This document shows positions 11,098 through 21,627 of a stretch of DNA of 64,000 nucleotides, piece by piece. A model generated the notes under the pieces. That model saw nothing but the letters and a program-made list of their open reading frames with translations. It did no database searches and had not been told where the DNA came from. Position numbers and translations under genes: made by a program. The stretch is taken from the NCBI RefSeq assembly GCF_022539665.2, contig NC_081332.1:434001-498000 (forward strand). The letters are read 5' to 3'. Every line of letters starts with the position of its first letter. Within the stretch, counting starts at the first letter, position 1. Source of the stretch: Daphnia carinata (taxonomy: Eukaryota; Arthropoda; Branchiopoda; Diplostraca; Daphniidae).

Positions 11098-11259
11098 CAA
11101 TAGTTATATGGTTCCCGTACATCAATTTATTTGCTGCACCATAGTTATATTGTTCACAATAGAAAAACATACCTGGTACTAAACGCTACGAAGATTACAT
11201 TACCCATCAAGATAATAACTGCACAGCATGTAAATGACTTATCAAATTGTTTGGGAGAT

Positions 11260-11341
11260 CGCAGACAGCAGGGTTCGAACCTGCGCTCCAAGATGGAAAC
11301 AGATTTCAAGTCTGTCGCCTTAACCACTCGGCCATGTCTGC
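11260..11341 (-). tRNA. tRNA-Ser(TGA), unit 7
   Basis: Identical to the Ser gene of unit 1. Confidence 0.96.
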
Positions 11342-11730
11342 TTGTATTCGCCCATGCAATAACATTGCACGGTAAAACCCAGCTCTATAAAGCCCCATTC
11401 AAAAAAGTTTGCATAAACTTTTATTCCCAGTGGGAATTCATTTCTACTGTTCTAATAACAAATAAAACTAGGTGATGAAGATGTAAGCAGCCGGAAGAGC
11501 AATTGTGTGCTGTAGATTACTTATCTGCACGAAAGGGGCACAAATGGAATCTTCTTTGGGCGATCACCTGCCACTCTGTCGCATGGCTACTTTACTACCT
11601 CATAGCTGTCATTGTTTGATTTGGGGCACGTTATTCTAAAGAAATTTGGGCCTCTTCATGACTACTAGGGGCGAGGAAGGGCGTTTTACACCAAAATGAT
11701 TTGTGTAACTGAAATAGGTAAACGCACTAG

Positions 11731-11803
11731 TGGCCCGTAATAGGATCGAACTCATGACCTCCGCGTCTTAGCACGACGCTCTAACCAGCTGAGCTAACAG
11801 GCC
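11731..11803 (-). pseudogene. Altered tRNA-Ile copy, six-base anticodon loop, unit 8
   Basis: This outer Ile copy is 73 nt, one shorter than its sisters. The anticodon loop reads CTAAGA (six bases), which destroys AAT, and a further change adds a second T-stem mismatch (51-63). One change in the anticodon stem matches the inner Ile gene. It probably cannot decode Ile codons. Confidence 0.75.
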
Positions 11804-12041
11804 ACGGAATATGCTCGCACGCACGAAAAATCAGCGAGTGCATTCGCAAGCAGAACATGCCATAGCCCACGTAAAATGAAAGAAAGCCGTCAAACAACCA
11901 GCGAAGGATTAGAAAAGCCCAAGAAAAAGCCCCCTTCAAGAACACTTCCAGCTTGACTGAAGGAATTGAGGGCCGAATGGTTATCAAACGCGTGCCACGA
12001 AAGCAGACTGGATTTTCAGAAAAATAAGTAATAGTCTTACA

Positions 12042-12114
12042 CGCCCAACGTGGGGCTCGAACCCACGACCCTGAGATTAAGAGTCTCATGCTCTACCGAC
12101 TGAGCTAGCCAGGC
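12042..12114 (-). tRNA. tRNA-Lys(CTT), unit 8
   Basis: Identical to the Lys gene of unit 1. Confidence 0.96.
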
Positions 12115-12512
12115 ACACGTTATGTAGAAGTGCTTGCATTTGATGTGACACCCTTTCCGCTATGTTTTGGAAAAACCATCTCTTTTAATATGCTAATTAA
12201 CAAGACATGAACTGCAATCAATAAATTAAACAAACTCTTTACTACCAATAAAAATTCACCCTGTGATTCATTTTTAATGGATACTGGAAGTATCTGGAGG
12301 TTTCGGCTGTAAGTCGGAAGACTTAGAAGCCCAATCATAGATGACCATAGCTGCACTGCAGCTGGCACTATGATTTGCAAACTTCCTATAATTACATATA
12401 ATCAGTTGATATTGTTGCTGACAAGGCAATGACGATGTACTAATTTCGGTACTACTGCAATCACGAGAAGTAGGTAGTTTAAATACTGCGTTGAAAGAGT
12501 AACATTCGTTAC

Positions 12513-12586
12513 TGGCCCGTAGGAGGATCGAACTCATGACCTCCGCGTTATTAGCACGGCGCTCTAACCAACTGAGCTAACGGGCC
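12513..12586 (-). tRNA. tRNA-Ile(AAT), inner copy, unit 8
   Basis: Identical to the inner Ile gene of unit 1; it leaves this unit with one intact Ile gene. Confidence 0.96.
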
Positions 12587-12658
12587 TTGATTGACTTAAA
12601 AAATTTCTAAAATATGAGTGTGTGTTAATGTGCAAAAAACTACAAAAATACTATAAAA

Positions 12659-12740
12659 TGACAGTGAAGGGATTCGAACCCTTGCCTCCGAAGAGACTGG
12701 TGCCTAAAACCAGCGCCATAGACCACTCGGCCACACTATC
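12659..12740 (-). tRNA. tRNA-Leu(TAG), unit 8
   Basis: Identical to the Leu gene of unit 1. Confidence 0.95.
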
Positions 12741-12902
12741 CAATAGTTATATGGTTCCCGTACATCAATTTATTTGCTGCACCATAGTTATATTGTTCAC
12801 AATAGAAAAACATACCTGGTACTAAACGCTACGAAGATTACATTACCCATCAAGATAATAACTGCACAGCATGTAAATGACTTATCAAATTGTTTGGGAG
12901 AT

Positions 12903-12984
12903 CGCAGACAGCAGGGTTCGAACCTGCGCTCCAAGATGGAAACAGATTTCAAGTCTGTCGCCTTAACCACTCGGCCATGTCTGC
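12903..12984 (-). tRNA. tRNA-Ser(TGA), unit 8
   Basis: Identical to the Ser gene of unit 1. Confidence 0.96.
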
Positions 12985-13373
12985 TTGTATTCGCCCATGC
13001 AATAACATTGCACGGTAAAACCCAGCTCTATAAAGCCCCATTCAAAAAAGTTTGCATAAACTTTTATTCCCAGTGGGAATTCATTTCTACTGTTCTAATA
13101 ACAAATAAAACTAGGTGATGAAGATGTAAGCAGCCGGAAGAGCAATTGTGTGCTGTAGATTACTTATCTGCACGAAAGGGGCACAAATGGAATCTTCTTT
13201 GGGCGATCACCTGCCACTCTGTCGCATGGCTACTTTACTACCTCATAGCTGTCATTGTTTGATTTGGGGCACGTTATTCTAAAGAAATTTGGGCCTCTTC
13301 ATGACTACTAGGGGCGAGGAAGGGCGTTTTACACCAAAATGATTTGTGTAACTGAAATAGGTAAACGCACTAG

Positions 13374-13447
13374 TGGCCCGTAAGAGGATCGAACTCATGA
13401 CCTTCGCGTTATTAGCACGACGCTCTAACCAGCTGAGCTAACAGGCC
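13374..13447 (-). tRNA. tRNA-Ile(AAT), outer copy, unit 9
   Basis: Identical to the outer Ile gene of unit 1. Confidence 0.95.
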
Positions 13448-13684
13448 ACGGAATATGCTCGCACGCACGAAAAATCAGCGAGTGCATTCGCAAGCAGAAC
13501 ATGCCATAGCCCACGTAAAATGAAAGAAAGCCGTCAAACAACCAGCGAAGGATTAGAAAAGCCCAAGAAAAAGCCCCTTCAAGAACACTTCCAGCTTGAC
13601 TGAAGGAATTGAGGGCCGAATGGTTATCAAACGCGTGCCACGAAAGCAGACTGGATTTTCAGAAAAATAAGTAATAGTCTTACA

Positions 13685-13757
13685 CGCCCAACGTGGGGCT
13701 CGAACCCACGACCCTGAGATTAAGAGTCTCATGCTCTACCGACTGAGCTAGCCAGGC
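13685..13757 (-). tRNA. tRNA-Lys(CTT), unit 9
   Basis: Identical to the Lys gene of unit 1. Confidence 0.96.
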
Positions 13758-14155
13758 ACACGTTATGTAGAAGTGCTTGCATTTGATGTGACACCCTTTC
13801 CGCTATGTTTTGGAAAAACCATCTCTTTTAATATGCTAATTAACAAGACATGAACTGCAATCAATAAATTAAACAAACTCTTTACTACCAATAAAAATTC
13901 ACCCTGTGATTCATTTTTAATGGATACTGGAAGTATCTGGAGGTTTCGGCTGTAAGTCGGAAGACTTAGAAGCCCAATCATAGATGACCATAGCTGCACT
14001 GCAGCTGGCACTATGATTTGCAAACTTCCTATAATTACATATAATCAGTTGATATTGTTGCTGACAAGGCAATGACGATGTACTAATTTCGGTACTACTG
14101 CAATCACGAGAAGTAGGTAGTTTAAATACTGCGTTGAAAGAGTAACATTCGTTAC

Positions 14156-14229
14156 TGGCCCGTAGGAGGATCGAACTCATGACCTCCGCGTTATTAGCAC
14201 GGCGCTCTAACCAACTGAGCTAACGGGCC
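14156..14229 (-). tRNA. tRNA-Ile(AAT), inner copy, unit 9
   Basis: Identical to the inner Ile gene of unit 1. Confidence 0.96.
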
Positions 14230-14301
14230 TTGATTGACTTAAAAAATTTCTAAAATATGAGTGTGTGTTAATGTGCAAAAAACTACAAAAATACTATAAA
14301 A

Positions 14302-14383
14302 TGACAGTGAAGGGATTCGAACCCTTGCCTCCGAAGAGACTGGTGCCTAAAACCAGCGCCATAGACCACTCGGCCACACTATC
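14302..14383 (-). tRNA. tRNA-Leu(TAG), unit 9
   Basis: Identical to the Leu gene of unit 1. Confidence 0.95.
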
Positions 14384-14545
14384 CAATAGTTATATGGTTC
14401 CCGTACATCAATTTATTTGCTGCACCATAGTTATATTGTTCACAATAGAAAAACATACCTGGTACTAAACGCTACGAAGATTACATTACCCATCAAGATA
14501 ATAACTGCACAGCATGTAAATGACTTATCAAATTGTTTGGGAGAT

Positions 14546-14627
14546 CGCAGACAGCAGGGTTCGAACCTGCGCTCCAAGATGGAAACAGATTTCAAGTCTG
14601 TCGCCTTAACCACTCGGCCATGTCTGC
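14546..14627 (-). tRNA. tRNA-Ser(TGA), unit 9
   Basis: Identical to the Ser gene of unit 1. Confidence 0.96.
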
Positions 14628-15016
14628 TTGTATTCGCCCATGCAATAACATTGCACGGTAAAACCCAGCTCTATAAAGCCCCATTCAAAAAAGTTTGCAT
14701 AAACTTTTATTCCCAGTGGGAATTCATTTCTACTGTTCTAATAACAAATAAAACTAGGTGATGAAGATGTAAGCAGCCGGAAGAGCAATTGTGTGCTGTA
14801 GATTACTTATCTGCACGAAAGGGGCACAAATGGAATCTTCTTTGGGCGATCACCTGCCACTCTGTCGCATGGCTACTTTACTACCTCATAGCTGTCATTG
14901 TTTGATTTGGGGCACGTTATTCTAAAGAAATTTGGGCCTCTTCATGACTACTAGGGGCGAGGAAGGGCGTTTTACACCAAAATGATTTGTGTAACTGAAA
15001 TAGGTAAACGCACTAG

Positions 15017-15090
15017 TGGCCCGTAAGAGGATCGAACTCATGACCTTCGCGTTATTAGCACGACGCTCTAACCAGCTGAGCTAACAGGCC
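15017..15090 (-). tRNA. tRNA-Ile(AAT), outer copy, unit 10
   Basis: Identical to the outer Ile gene of unit 1. Confidence 0.95.
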
Positions 15091-15327
15091 ACGGAATATG
15101 CTCGCACGCACGAAAAATCAGCGAGTGCATTCGCAAGCAGAACATGCCATAGCCCACGTAAAATGAAAGAAAGCCGTCAAACAACCAGCGAAGGATTAGA
15201 AAAGCCCAAGAAAAAGCCCCTTCAAGAACACTTCCAGCTTGACTGAAGGAATTGAGGGCCGAATGGTTATCAAACGCGTGCCACGAAAGCAGACTGGATT
15301 TTCAGAAAAATAAGTAATAGTCTTACA

Positions 15328-15400
15328 CGCCCAACGTGGGGCTCGAACCCACGACCCTGAGATTAAGAGTCTCATGCTCTACCGACTGAGCTAGCCAGGC
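15328..15400 (-). tRNA. tRNA-Lys(CTT), unit 10
   Basis: Identical to the Lys gene of unit 1. Confidence 0.96.
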
Positions 15401-15798
15401 ACACGTTATGTAGAAGTGCTTGCATTTGATGTGACACCCTTTCCGCTATGTTTTGGAAAAACCATCTCTTTTAATATGCTAATTAACAAGACATGAACTG
15501 CAATCAATAAATTAAACAAACTCTTTACTACCAATAAAAATTCACCCTGTGATTCATTTTTAATGGATACTGGAAGTATCTGGAGGTTTCGGCTGTAAGT
15601 CGGAAGACTTAGAAGCCCAATCATAGATGACCATAGCTGCACTGCAGCTGGCACTATGATTTGCAAACTTCCTATAATTACATATAATCAGTTGATATTG
15701 TTGCTGACAAGGCAATGACGATGTACTAATTTCGGTACTACTGCAATCACGAGAAGTAGGTAGTTTAGATACTGCGTTGAAAGAGTAACATTCGTTAC

Positions 15799-15872
15799 TG
15801 GCCCGTAGGAGGATCGAACTCATGACCTCCGCGTTATTAGCACGGCGCTCTAACCAACTGAGCTAACGGGCC
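15799..15872 (-). tRNA. tRNA-Ile(AAT), inner copy, unit 10
   Basis: Identical to the inner Ile gene of unit 1. Confidence 0.96.
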
Positions 15873-15944
15873 TTGATTGACTTAAAAAATTTCTAAAATA
15901 TGAGTGTGTGTTAATGTGCAAAAAACTACAAAAATACTATAAAA

Positions 15945-16026
15945 TGACAGTGAAGGGATTCGAACCCTTGCCTCCGAAGAGACTGGTGCCTAAAACCAGC
16001 GCCATAGACCACTCGGCCACACTATC
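15945..16026 (-). tRNA. tRNA-Leu(TAG), unit 10
   Basis: Identical to the Leu gene of unit 1. Confidence 0.95.
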
Positions 16027-16188
16027 CAATAGTTATATGGTTCCCGTACATCAATTTATTTGCTGCACCATAGTTATATTGTTCACAATAGAAAAACATA
16101 CCTGGTACTAAACGCTACGAAGATTACATTACCCATCAAGATAATAACTGCACAGCATGTAAATGACTTATCAAATTGTTTGGGAGAT

Positions 16189-16270
16189 CGCAGACAGCAG
16201 GGTTCGAACCTGCGCTCCAAGATGGAAACAGATTTCAAGTCTGTCGCCTTAACCACTCGGCCATGTCTGC
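16189..16270 (-). tRNA. tRNA-Ser(TGA), unit 10
   Basis: Identical to the Ser gene of unit 1. Confidence 0.96.
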
Positions 16271-16659
16271 TTGTATTCGCCCATGCAATAACATTGCACG
16301 GTAAAACCCAGCTCTATAAAGCCCCATTCAAAAAAGTTTGCATAAACTTTTATTCCCAGTGGGAATTCATTTCTACTGTTCTAATAACAAATAAAACTAG
16401 GTGATGAAGATGTAAGCAGCCGGAAGAGCAATTGTGTGCTGTAGATTACTTATCTGCACGAAAGGGGCACAAATGGAATCTTCTTTGGGCGATCACCTGC
16501 CACTCTGTCGCATGGCTACTTTACTACCTCATAGCTGTCATTGTTTGATTTGGGGCACGTTATTCTAAAGAAATTTGGGCCTCTTCATGACTACTAGGGG
16601 CGAGGAAGGGCGTTTTACACCAAAATGATTTGTGTAACTGAAATAGGTAAACGCACTAG

Positions 16660-16733
16660 TGGCCCGTAAGAGGATCGAACTCATGACCTTCGCGTTATTA
16701 GCACGACGCTCTAACCAGCTGAGCTAACAGGCC
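16660..16733 (-). tRNA. tRNA-Ile(AAT), outer copy, unit 11
   Basis: Identical to the outer Ile gene of unit 1. Confidence 0.95.
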
Positions 16734-16970
16734 ACGGAATATGCTCGCACGCACGAAAAATCAGCGAGTGCATTCGCAAGCAGAACATGCCATAGCCCAC
16801 GTAAAATGAAAGAAAGCCGTCAAACAACCAGCGAAGGATTAGAAAAGCCCAAGAAAAAGCCCCTTCAAGAACACTTCCAGCTTGACTGAAGGAATTGAGG
16901 GCCGAATGGTTATCAAACGCGTGCCACGAAAGCAGACTGGATTTTCAGAAAAATAAGTAATAGTCTTACA

Positions 16971-17043
16971 CGACCAACGTGGGGCTCGAACCCACGACCC
17001 TGAGATTAAGAGTCTCATGCTCTACCGACTGAGCTAGCCAGGC
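16971..17043 (-). tRNA. tRNA-Lys(CTT), unit 11, acceptor variant
   Basis: One substitution at 16973 changes acceptor pair 2-71 from C-G to a C-T mismatch. The rest of the gene matches unit 1, so function is possible but weakened. Confidence 0.88.
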
Positions 17044-17441
17044 ACACGTTATGTAGAAGTGCTTGCATTTGATGTGACACCCTTTCCGCTATGTTTTGGA
17101 AAAACCATCTCTTTTAATATGCTAATTAACAAGACATGAACTGCAATCAATAAATTAAACAAACTCTTTACTACCAATAAAAATTCACCCTGTGATTCAT
17201 TTTTAATGGATACTGGAAGTATCTGGAGGTTTCGGCTGTAAGTCGGAAGACTTAGAAGCCCAATCATAGATGACCATAGCTGCACTGCAGCTGGCACTAT
17301 GATTTGCAAACTTCCTATAATTACATATAATCAGTTGATATTGTTGCTGACAAGGCAATGACGATGTACTAATTTCGGTACTACTGCAATCACGAGAAGT
17401 AGGTAGTTTAAATACTGCGTTGAAAGAGTAACATTCGTTAC

Positions 17442-17515
17442 TGGCCCGTAGGAGGATCGAACTCATGACCTCCGCGTTATTAGCACGGCGCTCTAACCAA
17501 CTGAGCTAACGGGCC
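17442..17515 (-). tRNA. tRNA-Ile(AAT), inner copy, unit 11
   Basis: Identical to the inner Ile gene of unit 1 and the last inner copy in the array. Confidence 0.96.
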
Positions 17516-17587
17516 TTGATTGACTTAAAAAATTTCTAAAATATGAGTGTGTGTTAATGTGCAAAAAACTACAAAAATACTATAAAA

Positions 17588-17669
17588 TGACAGTGAAGGG
17601 ATTCGAACCCTTGCCTCCGAAGAGACTGGTGCCTAAAACCAGCGCCATAGACCACTCGGCCACACTATC
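17588..17669 (-). tRNA. tRNA-Leu(TAG), unit 11
   Basis: Identical to the Leu gene of unit 1. Confidence 0.95.
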
Positions 17670-17831
17670 CAATAGTTATATGGTTCCCGTACATCAATTT
17701 ATTTGCTGCACCATAGTTATATTGTTCACAATAGAAAAACATACCTGGTACTAAACGCTACGAAGATTACATTACCCATCAAGATAATAACTGCACAGCA
17801 TGTAAATGACTTATCAAATTGTTTGGGAGAT

Positions 17832-17913
17832 CGCAGACAGCAGGGTTCGAACCTGCGCTCCAAGATGGAAACAGATTTCAAGTCTGTCGCCTTAACCACT
17901 CGGCCATGTCTGC
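17832..17913 (-). tRNA. tRNA-Ser(TGA), unit 11
   Basis: Identical to the Ser gene of unit 1. Confidence 0.96.
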
Positions 17914-18302
17914 TTGTATTCGCCCATGCAATAACATTGCACGGTAAAACCCAGCTCTATAAAGCCCCATTCAAAAAAGTTTGCATAAACTTTTATTCCC
18001 AGTGGGAATTCATTTCTACTGTTCTAATAACAAATAAAACTAGGTGATGAAGATGTAAGCAGCCGGAAGAGCAATTGTGTGCTGTAGATTACTTATCTGC
18101 ACGAAAGGGGCACAAATGGAATCTTCTTTGGGCGATCACCTGCCACTCTGTCGCATGGCTACTTTACTACCTCATAGCTGTCATTGTTTGATTTGGGGCA
18201 CGTTATTCTAAAGAAATTTGGGCCTCTTCATGACTACTAGGGGCGAGGAAGGGCGTTTTACACCAAAATGATTTGTGTAACTGAAATAGGTAAACGCACT
18301 AG

Positions 18303-18376
18303 TGGCCCGTAAGAGGATCGAACTCATGACCTTCGCGTTATTAGCACGACGCTCTAACCAGCTGAGCTAACAGGCC
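18303..18376 (-). tRNA. tRNA-Ile(AAT), outer copy, unit 12
   Basis: Identical to the outer Ile gene of unit 1, within the truncated last unit. Confidence 0.95.
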
Positions 18377-18613
18377 ACGGAATATGCTCGCACGCACGAA
18401 AAATCACCGAGTGCATTCGCAAGCAGAACATGCCATAGCCCACGTAAAATGAAAGAAAGCCGTCAAACAACCAGCGAAGGATTAGAAAAGCCCAAGAAAA
18501 AGCCCCTTCAAGAACACTTCCAGCTTGACTGAAGGAATTGAGGGCCGAATGGTTATCAAACGCGTGCCACGAAAGCAGACTGGATTTTCAGAAAAATAAG
18601 TAATAGTCTTACA

Positions 18614-18686
18614 CGCCCAACGTGGGGCTCGAACCCACGACCCTGAGATTAAGAGTCTCATGCTCTACCGACTGAGCTAGCCAGGC
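18614..18686 (-). tRNA. tRNA-Lys(CTT), unit 12
   Basis: Identical to the Lys gene of unit 1. The inner Ile, Leu and Ser genes of this unit are missing because the unit ends at 19004. Confidence 0.96.
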
Positions 18687-19003
18687 ACACGTTATGTAGA
18701 AGTGCTTGCATTTGATGTGACACCCTTTCCGCTATGTTTTGGAAAAACCATCTCTTTTAATATGCTAATTAACAAGACATGAACTGCAATCAATAAATTA
18801 AACAAACTCTTTACTACCAATAAAAATTCACCCTGTGATTCATTTTTAATGGATACTGGAAGTATCTGGAGGTTTCGGCTGTAAGTCGGAAGACTTAGAA
18901 GCCCAATCATAGATGACCATAGCTGCACTGCAGCTGGCACTATGATTTGCAAACTTCCTATAATTACATATAATCAGTTGATATTGTTGCTGACAAGGCA
19001 ATG

Positions 19004-19004
<1 letters not shown>

Positions 19005-19034
<30 letters not shown>

Positions 19035-19121
19035 CTTCTTCTTCTTCTTCTTCTTCTTCTTCTTCTTCTTCTTCTTCTTCTTCTTCTTCTTCTTCTTCTT
19101 CTTCTTCTTCTTCTTCTTCTT

Positions 19122-19151
<30 letters not shown>
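19005..19151. repeat. (CTT)n microsatellite ending the tRNA array
   Basis: About 49 uninterrupted CTT triplets directly follow an intact stretch of unit 12. On the minus strand they read as GAA repeats, a purine tract able to form triplex DNA. Unit sequence does not resume beyond them, so the tract marks the array boundary. The long lysine ORF through it is an artefact of the repeat. Confidence 0.98.
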
Positions 19152-19152
<1 letters not shown>

Positions 19153-19395
19153 GTGCATACAGTATAGCACACAGTATATCCTAGCGCCTCGTGATACAAT
19201 ACTTCTCATGGTATTTCGTCAAACAACATTTTAGTCCCTCCTTCTTAGGGACGGAATTTGTGGTTCCACGATTGTATCCCGCGGTTTACCGGTATGCGGC
19301 ACCCGGCACGAGTTTACGTTAGATGGGGGCTCTACCGAACAACAACAAAAGTCTAGAATTCACATTGTCGTAATCCAATACTAATTTTACAAGAC

Positions 19396-21275
19396 ATGAG
19401 TTCGAAGGGGAATCCGCATCCTTTTGTTTATTGGGCTCAAAATAGTTCACGTGTATTGCTTCGGGTGGACTTAAAGGATGTAAAGGTAAACCTGATTAAA
19501 GTGTATTGCAATCAGTATATTAGTCGACAGGATTCATGGATATGTATTTTGTTTACTAACATTCACTATTGTTGTTTTTTTTTGGTTTTGTAACTGTAAG
19601 GATCCTGATGTGCAAGTTAATGAGAATCATATAAAGTTTATGGCAACAGGCATGGGAGCAAGAGGAATAGAACTGTATGAATTTGAATTGGAACTCTGTG
19701 CAAGTATAGTCCCTATGGTAGGAAATATTTTTCAGCGGTAATCATCCTAATCATCTAAATGGTTTATCATTCTTTTAGTCGAGTCAGTATAGGGTTACTG
19801 CTCGGCAGATAGATATCAGCTTAAAAAAACAGAATGATGGCTGGTGGCCAAAACTTAACGGTTCCAGTTTGAAACCATCCTGGCTCAAGGTTTACAAATT
19901 GTCAAAACTGGCAAATGGTAGTTGTACATGTATTTGATTGTGATTTACAGATTGATTTTGATAAATGGAGAACTGAAGAAGATGATGATGAAACAGAATT
20001 AGGAACAACACAATTGGATGAGCATAACAGTGAACATGTTGTTGTGGATCACATGAGTTTCAATCTAGAAAACCTCAGGAAAACATACTTATTTGTGTAC
20101 AATTTATGGCAATTTCTTGGATTCACATATATTTTTTCCGTTTTAGTTTTCAAGTATTCAACAATTGGATTGGGTGAGTTCCATTTTAATGCAATGCTTC
20201 CAAAAATTGTCCAATATGGATTTTTCCTGTTAACTTTCTATATATTTAGGTGTCTATCCATTACTAAATCACATAGACATATATTGATACAGTTTTGGGT
20301 GAAAGCGTCTTTCACAGTTTCTTTTTTCAGTATTCTTTTACCGTACTTATTTACGTGCTTATCATCTCTTCGCTGTCAAGAATTTGAGCCGAACTTACTT
20401 CTGCTTTACTCATTTTAGACCGGTTTCATATAGTAGTAGACAAAGCACGATAAAAGAATTGTGAAACAAGCTACCGTAAAATCTACTTTCGCCCATCAAT
20501 ATCAATGTTTATATATACATAAAAATTTCGAATTCAATTGTTCGAATTTTTCACTTATTCTTTTTTTTCCCAGATTTCATACCAACGGCATATCAATTCG
20601 TTCACTATCCTCTTAAGTTTTGTCAGCTCATGCAAACTCTAGAGATTTTTCATCCTTTATTTGGCTATACTAAAGGAAGTGTTATGGAGCCTACCGTGCA
20701 AGTTGGTGGAAGATCTATTATTCTGTTTTGTTTAATTGAAGCCGAAGAAAGAATACAAAACAAGCCTGTCATATTCTACCTGATCCTATGTTGGTCAGCT
20801 ATAGAGCTCTTTAGGTATCATCCAGTTTATGTGCTATTGGGTCTGTAACGAATAATACTACATTGTGATCTACGCAGATATCCGTACTACATGACGAGAG
20901 TATATGACAGAGATTTTGGGATTATTACCTGGTTGCGATACACTGTTTGGATTCCTCTTTACCCGCTAGGATTTTTATGTGAAGGAATTGTTATATTGCG
21001 GTATGAAGCGGCACATAACTGATTATTTTTTCATCTATTTAATTGCAATATCATTTCTTAGAAACATTCCATATTTCGAAGAAACCGGAAAGTTTTCTGT
21101 TGGGCTGCCAAACAAATGGAATTTTTCTTTCCATTTTCCGACGCTAATGAGAATGTATCTTTTGTTTTTCTTTTTGCCGGCAATGTATACAATGATGTCA
21201 TACATGTCCAAGCAGCGCCAAAAAAAGCTAAAAAAAACGGAAGACCCTCAACTCACCAAAACTAAAATAAACTAA
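19396..21275 (+). CDS. HACD3: HACD3-like 3-hydroxyacyl-CoA dehydratase with CS domain
   Basis: Seven exons join in frame: 19396-19485, 19601-19717, 19779-19889, 19951-20173, 20574-20814, 20878-21000, 21062-21275, giving 372 aa (human HACD3, about 362 aa). Residues 1-106 are a CS/p23-like domain opening with a VYWAQ motif. From about residue 140 the protein has several membrane segments of the PTPLA/HACD family, which removes water from 3-hydroxyacyl-CoA during very-long-chain fatty acid elongation in the ER. The catalytic pair of the family, Tyr and Glu seven residues apart in LYPLGFLCEG, falls at about Tyr289 and Glu296. The C terminus is lysine-rich (KKLKK). All junctions are GT-AG and keep phase, so the gene looks intact. 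It converges on HIP1; a poly(A) signal AATAAA (21266-21271) overlaps the last codons. Confidence 0.92.
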
Positions 21276-21627
21276 TTACTTTCTTGTCGTCGATGTAAAA
21301 GTCATGCACAGCAATTTAAAATGTGTACTTCGAACGATACTTGAAAAGGCAGAATAATACAACTGGTAATTCATATCATTACTAATACTCCAGAAGCTTG
21401 GCACAATGTTTTTTAAATGTGGAACGACCTTTAAATCTTTTCAAAATTTAGTTAACATGTGAATTGAATTTTATTATTTCTTAATTATAAAGATTAAGCA
21501 GAAGTAAATTTGTGCTTTAACAGGAAAAATTAGAATGATGGTTTCGACTTACTTAATAGCAGTATTTAAAATGTGTGCTTTTTTCGTGTTTCTTAAAACT
21601 CAACAAGTAAATGTTCACATTTATTTT
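21276..21627. other. Short intergenic gap between convergent genes
   Basis: This 352-bp AT-rich stretch holds the 3' ends of HACD3 and HIP1. A minus-strand AATAAA at 21620-21625 lies three bases beyond the HIP1 stop codon. I see no further gene. Confidence 0.7.

Larger units (their letters stand above)
1..19004. repeat. Tandem array of 1.64 kb tRNA-cluster units
   Basis: Twelve head-to-tail copies of one unit start at 1, 1645, 3289, 4932, 6574, 8345, 9989, 11630, 13273, 14916, 16559 and 18202. Full units are 1641-1644 bp except unit 5 (1771 bp); unit 12 stops after about 800 bp. Copies differ by a few substitutions and 1-4 bp indels. Every full unit has five tRNA genes on the minus strand and no convincing protein gene; the short ORFs that recur in each unit overlap tRNA genes in either orientation. 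Units 1-4 and 5-12 form two sequence classes. The array starts at the window edge, so its true copy number is unknown. Tandem tRNA arrays are known from Entamoeba and Xenopus laevis. Confidence 0.97.

Noticed and set aside
153-18190. Repeated ORFs of 60-157 codons in every array unit
   Set aside because: They overlap tRNA genes in either orientation, recur only because the unit recurs, and vanish with single indels; none resembles a protein.
1-19004. CRISPR-like array
   Set aside because: The repeats are 1.6 kb tRNA units in a eukaryotic genome with no short direct repeats and spacers.
18846-19199. Lysine-rich ORF near the array end
   Set aside because: It is the CTT microsatellite read on the minus strand.
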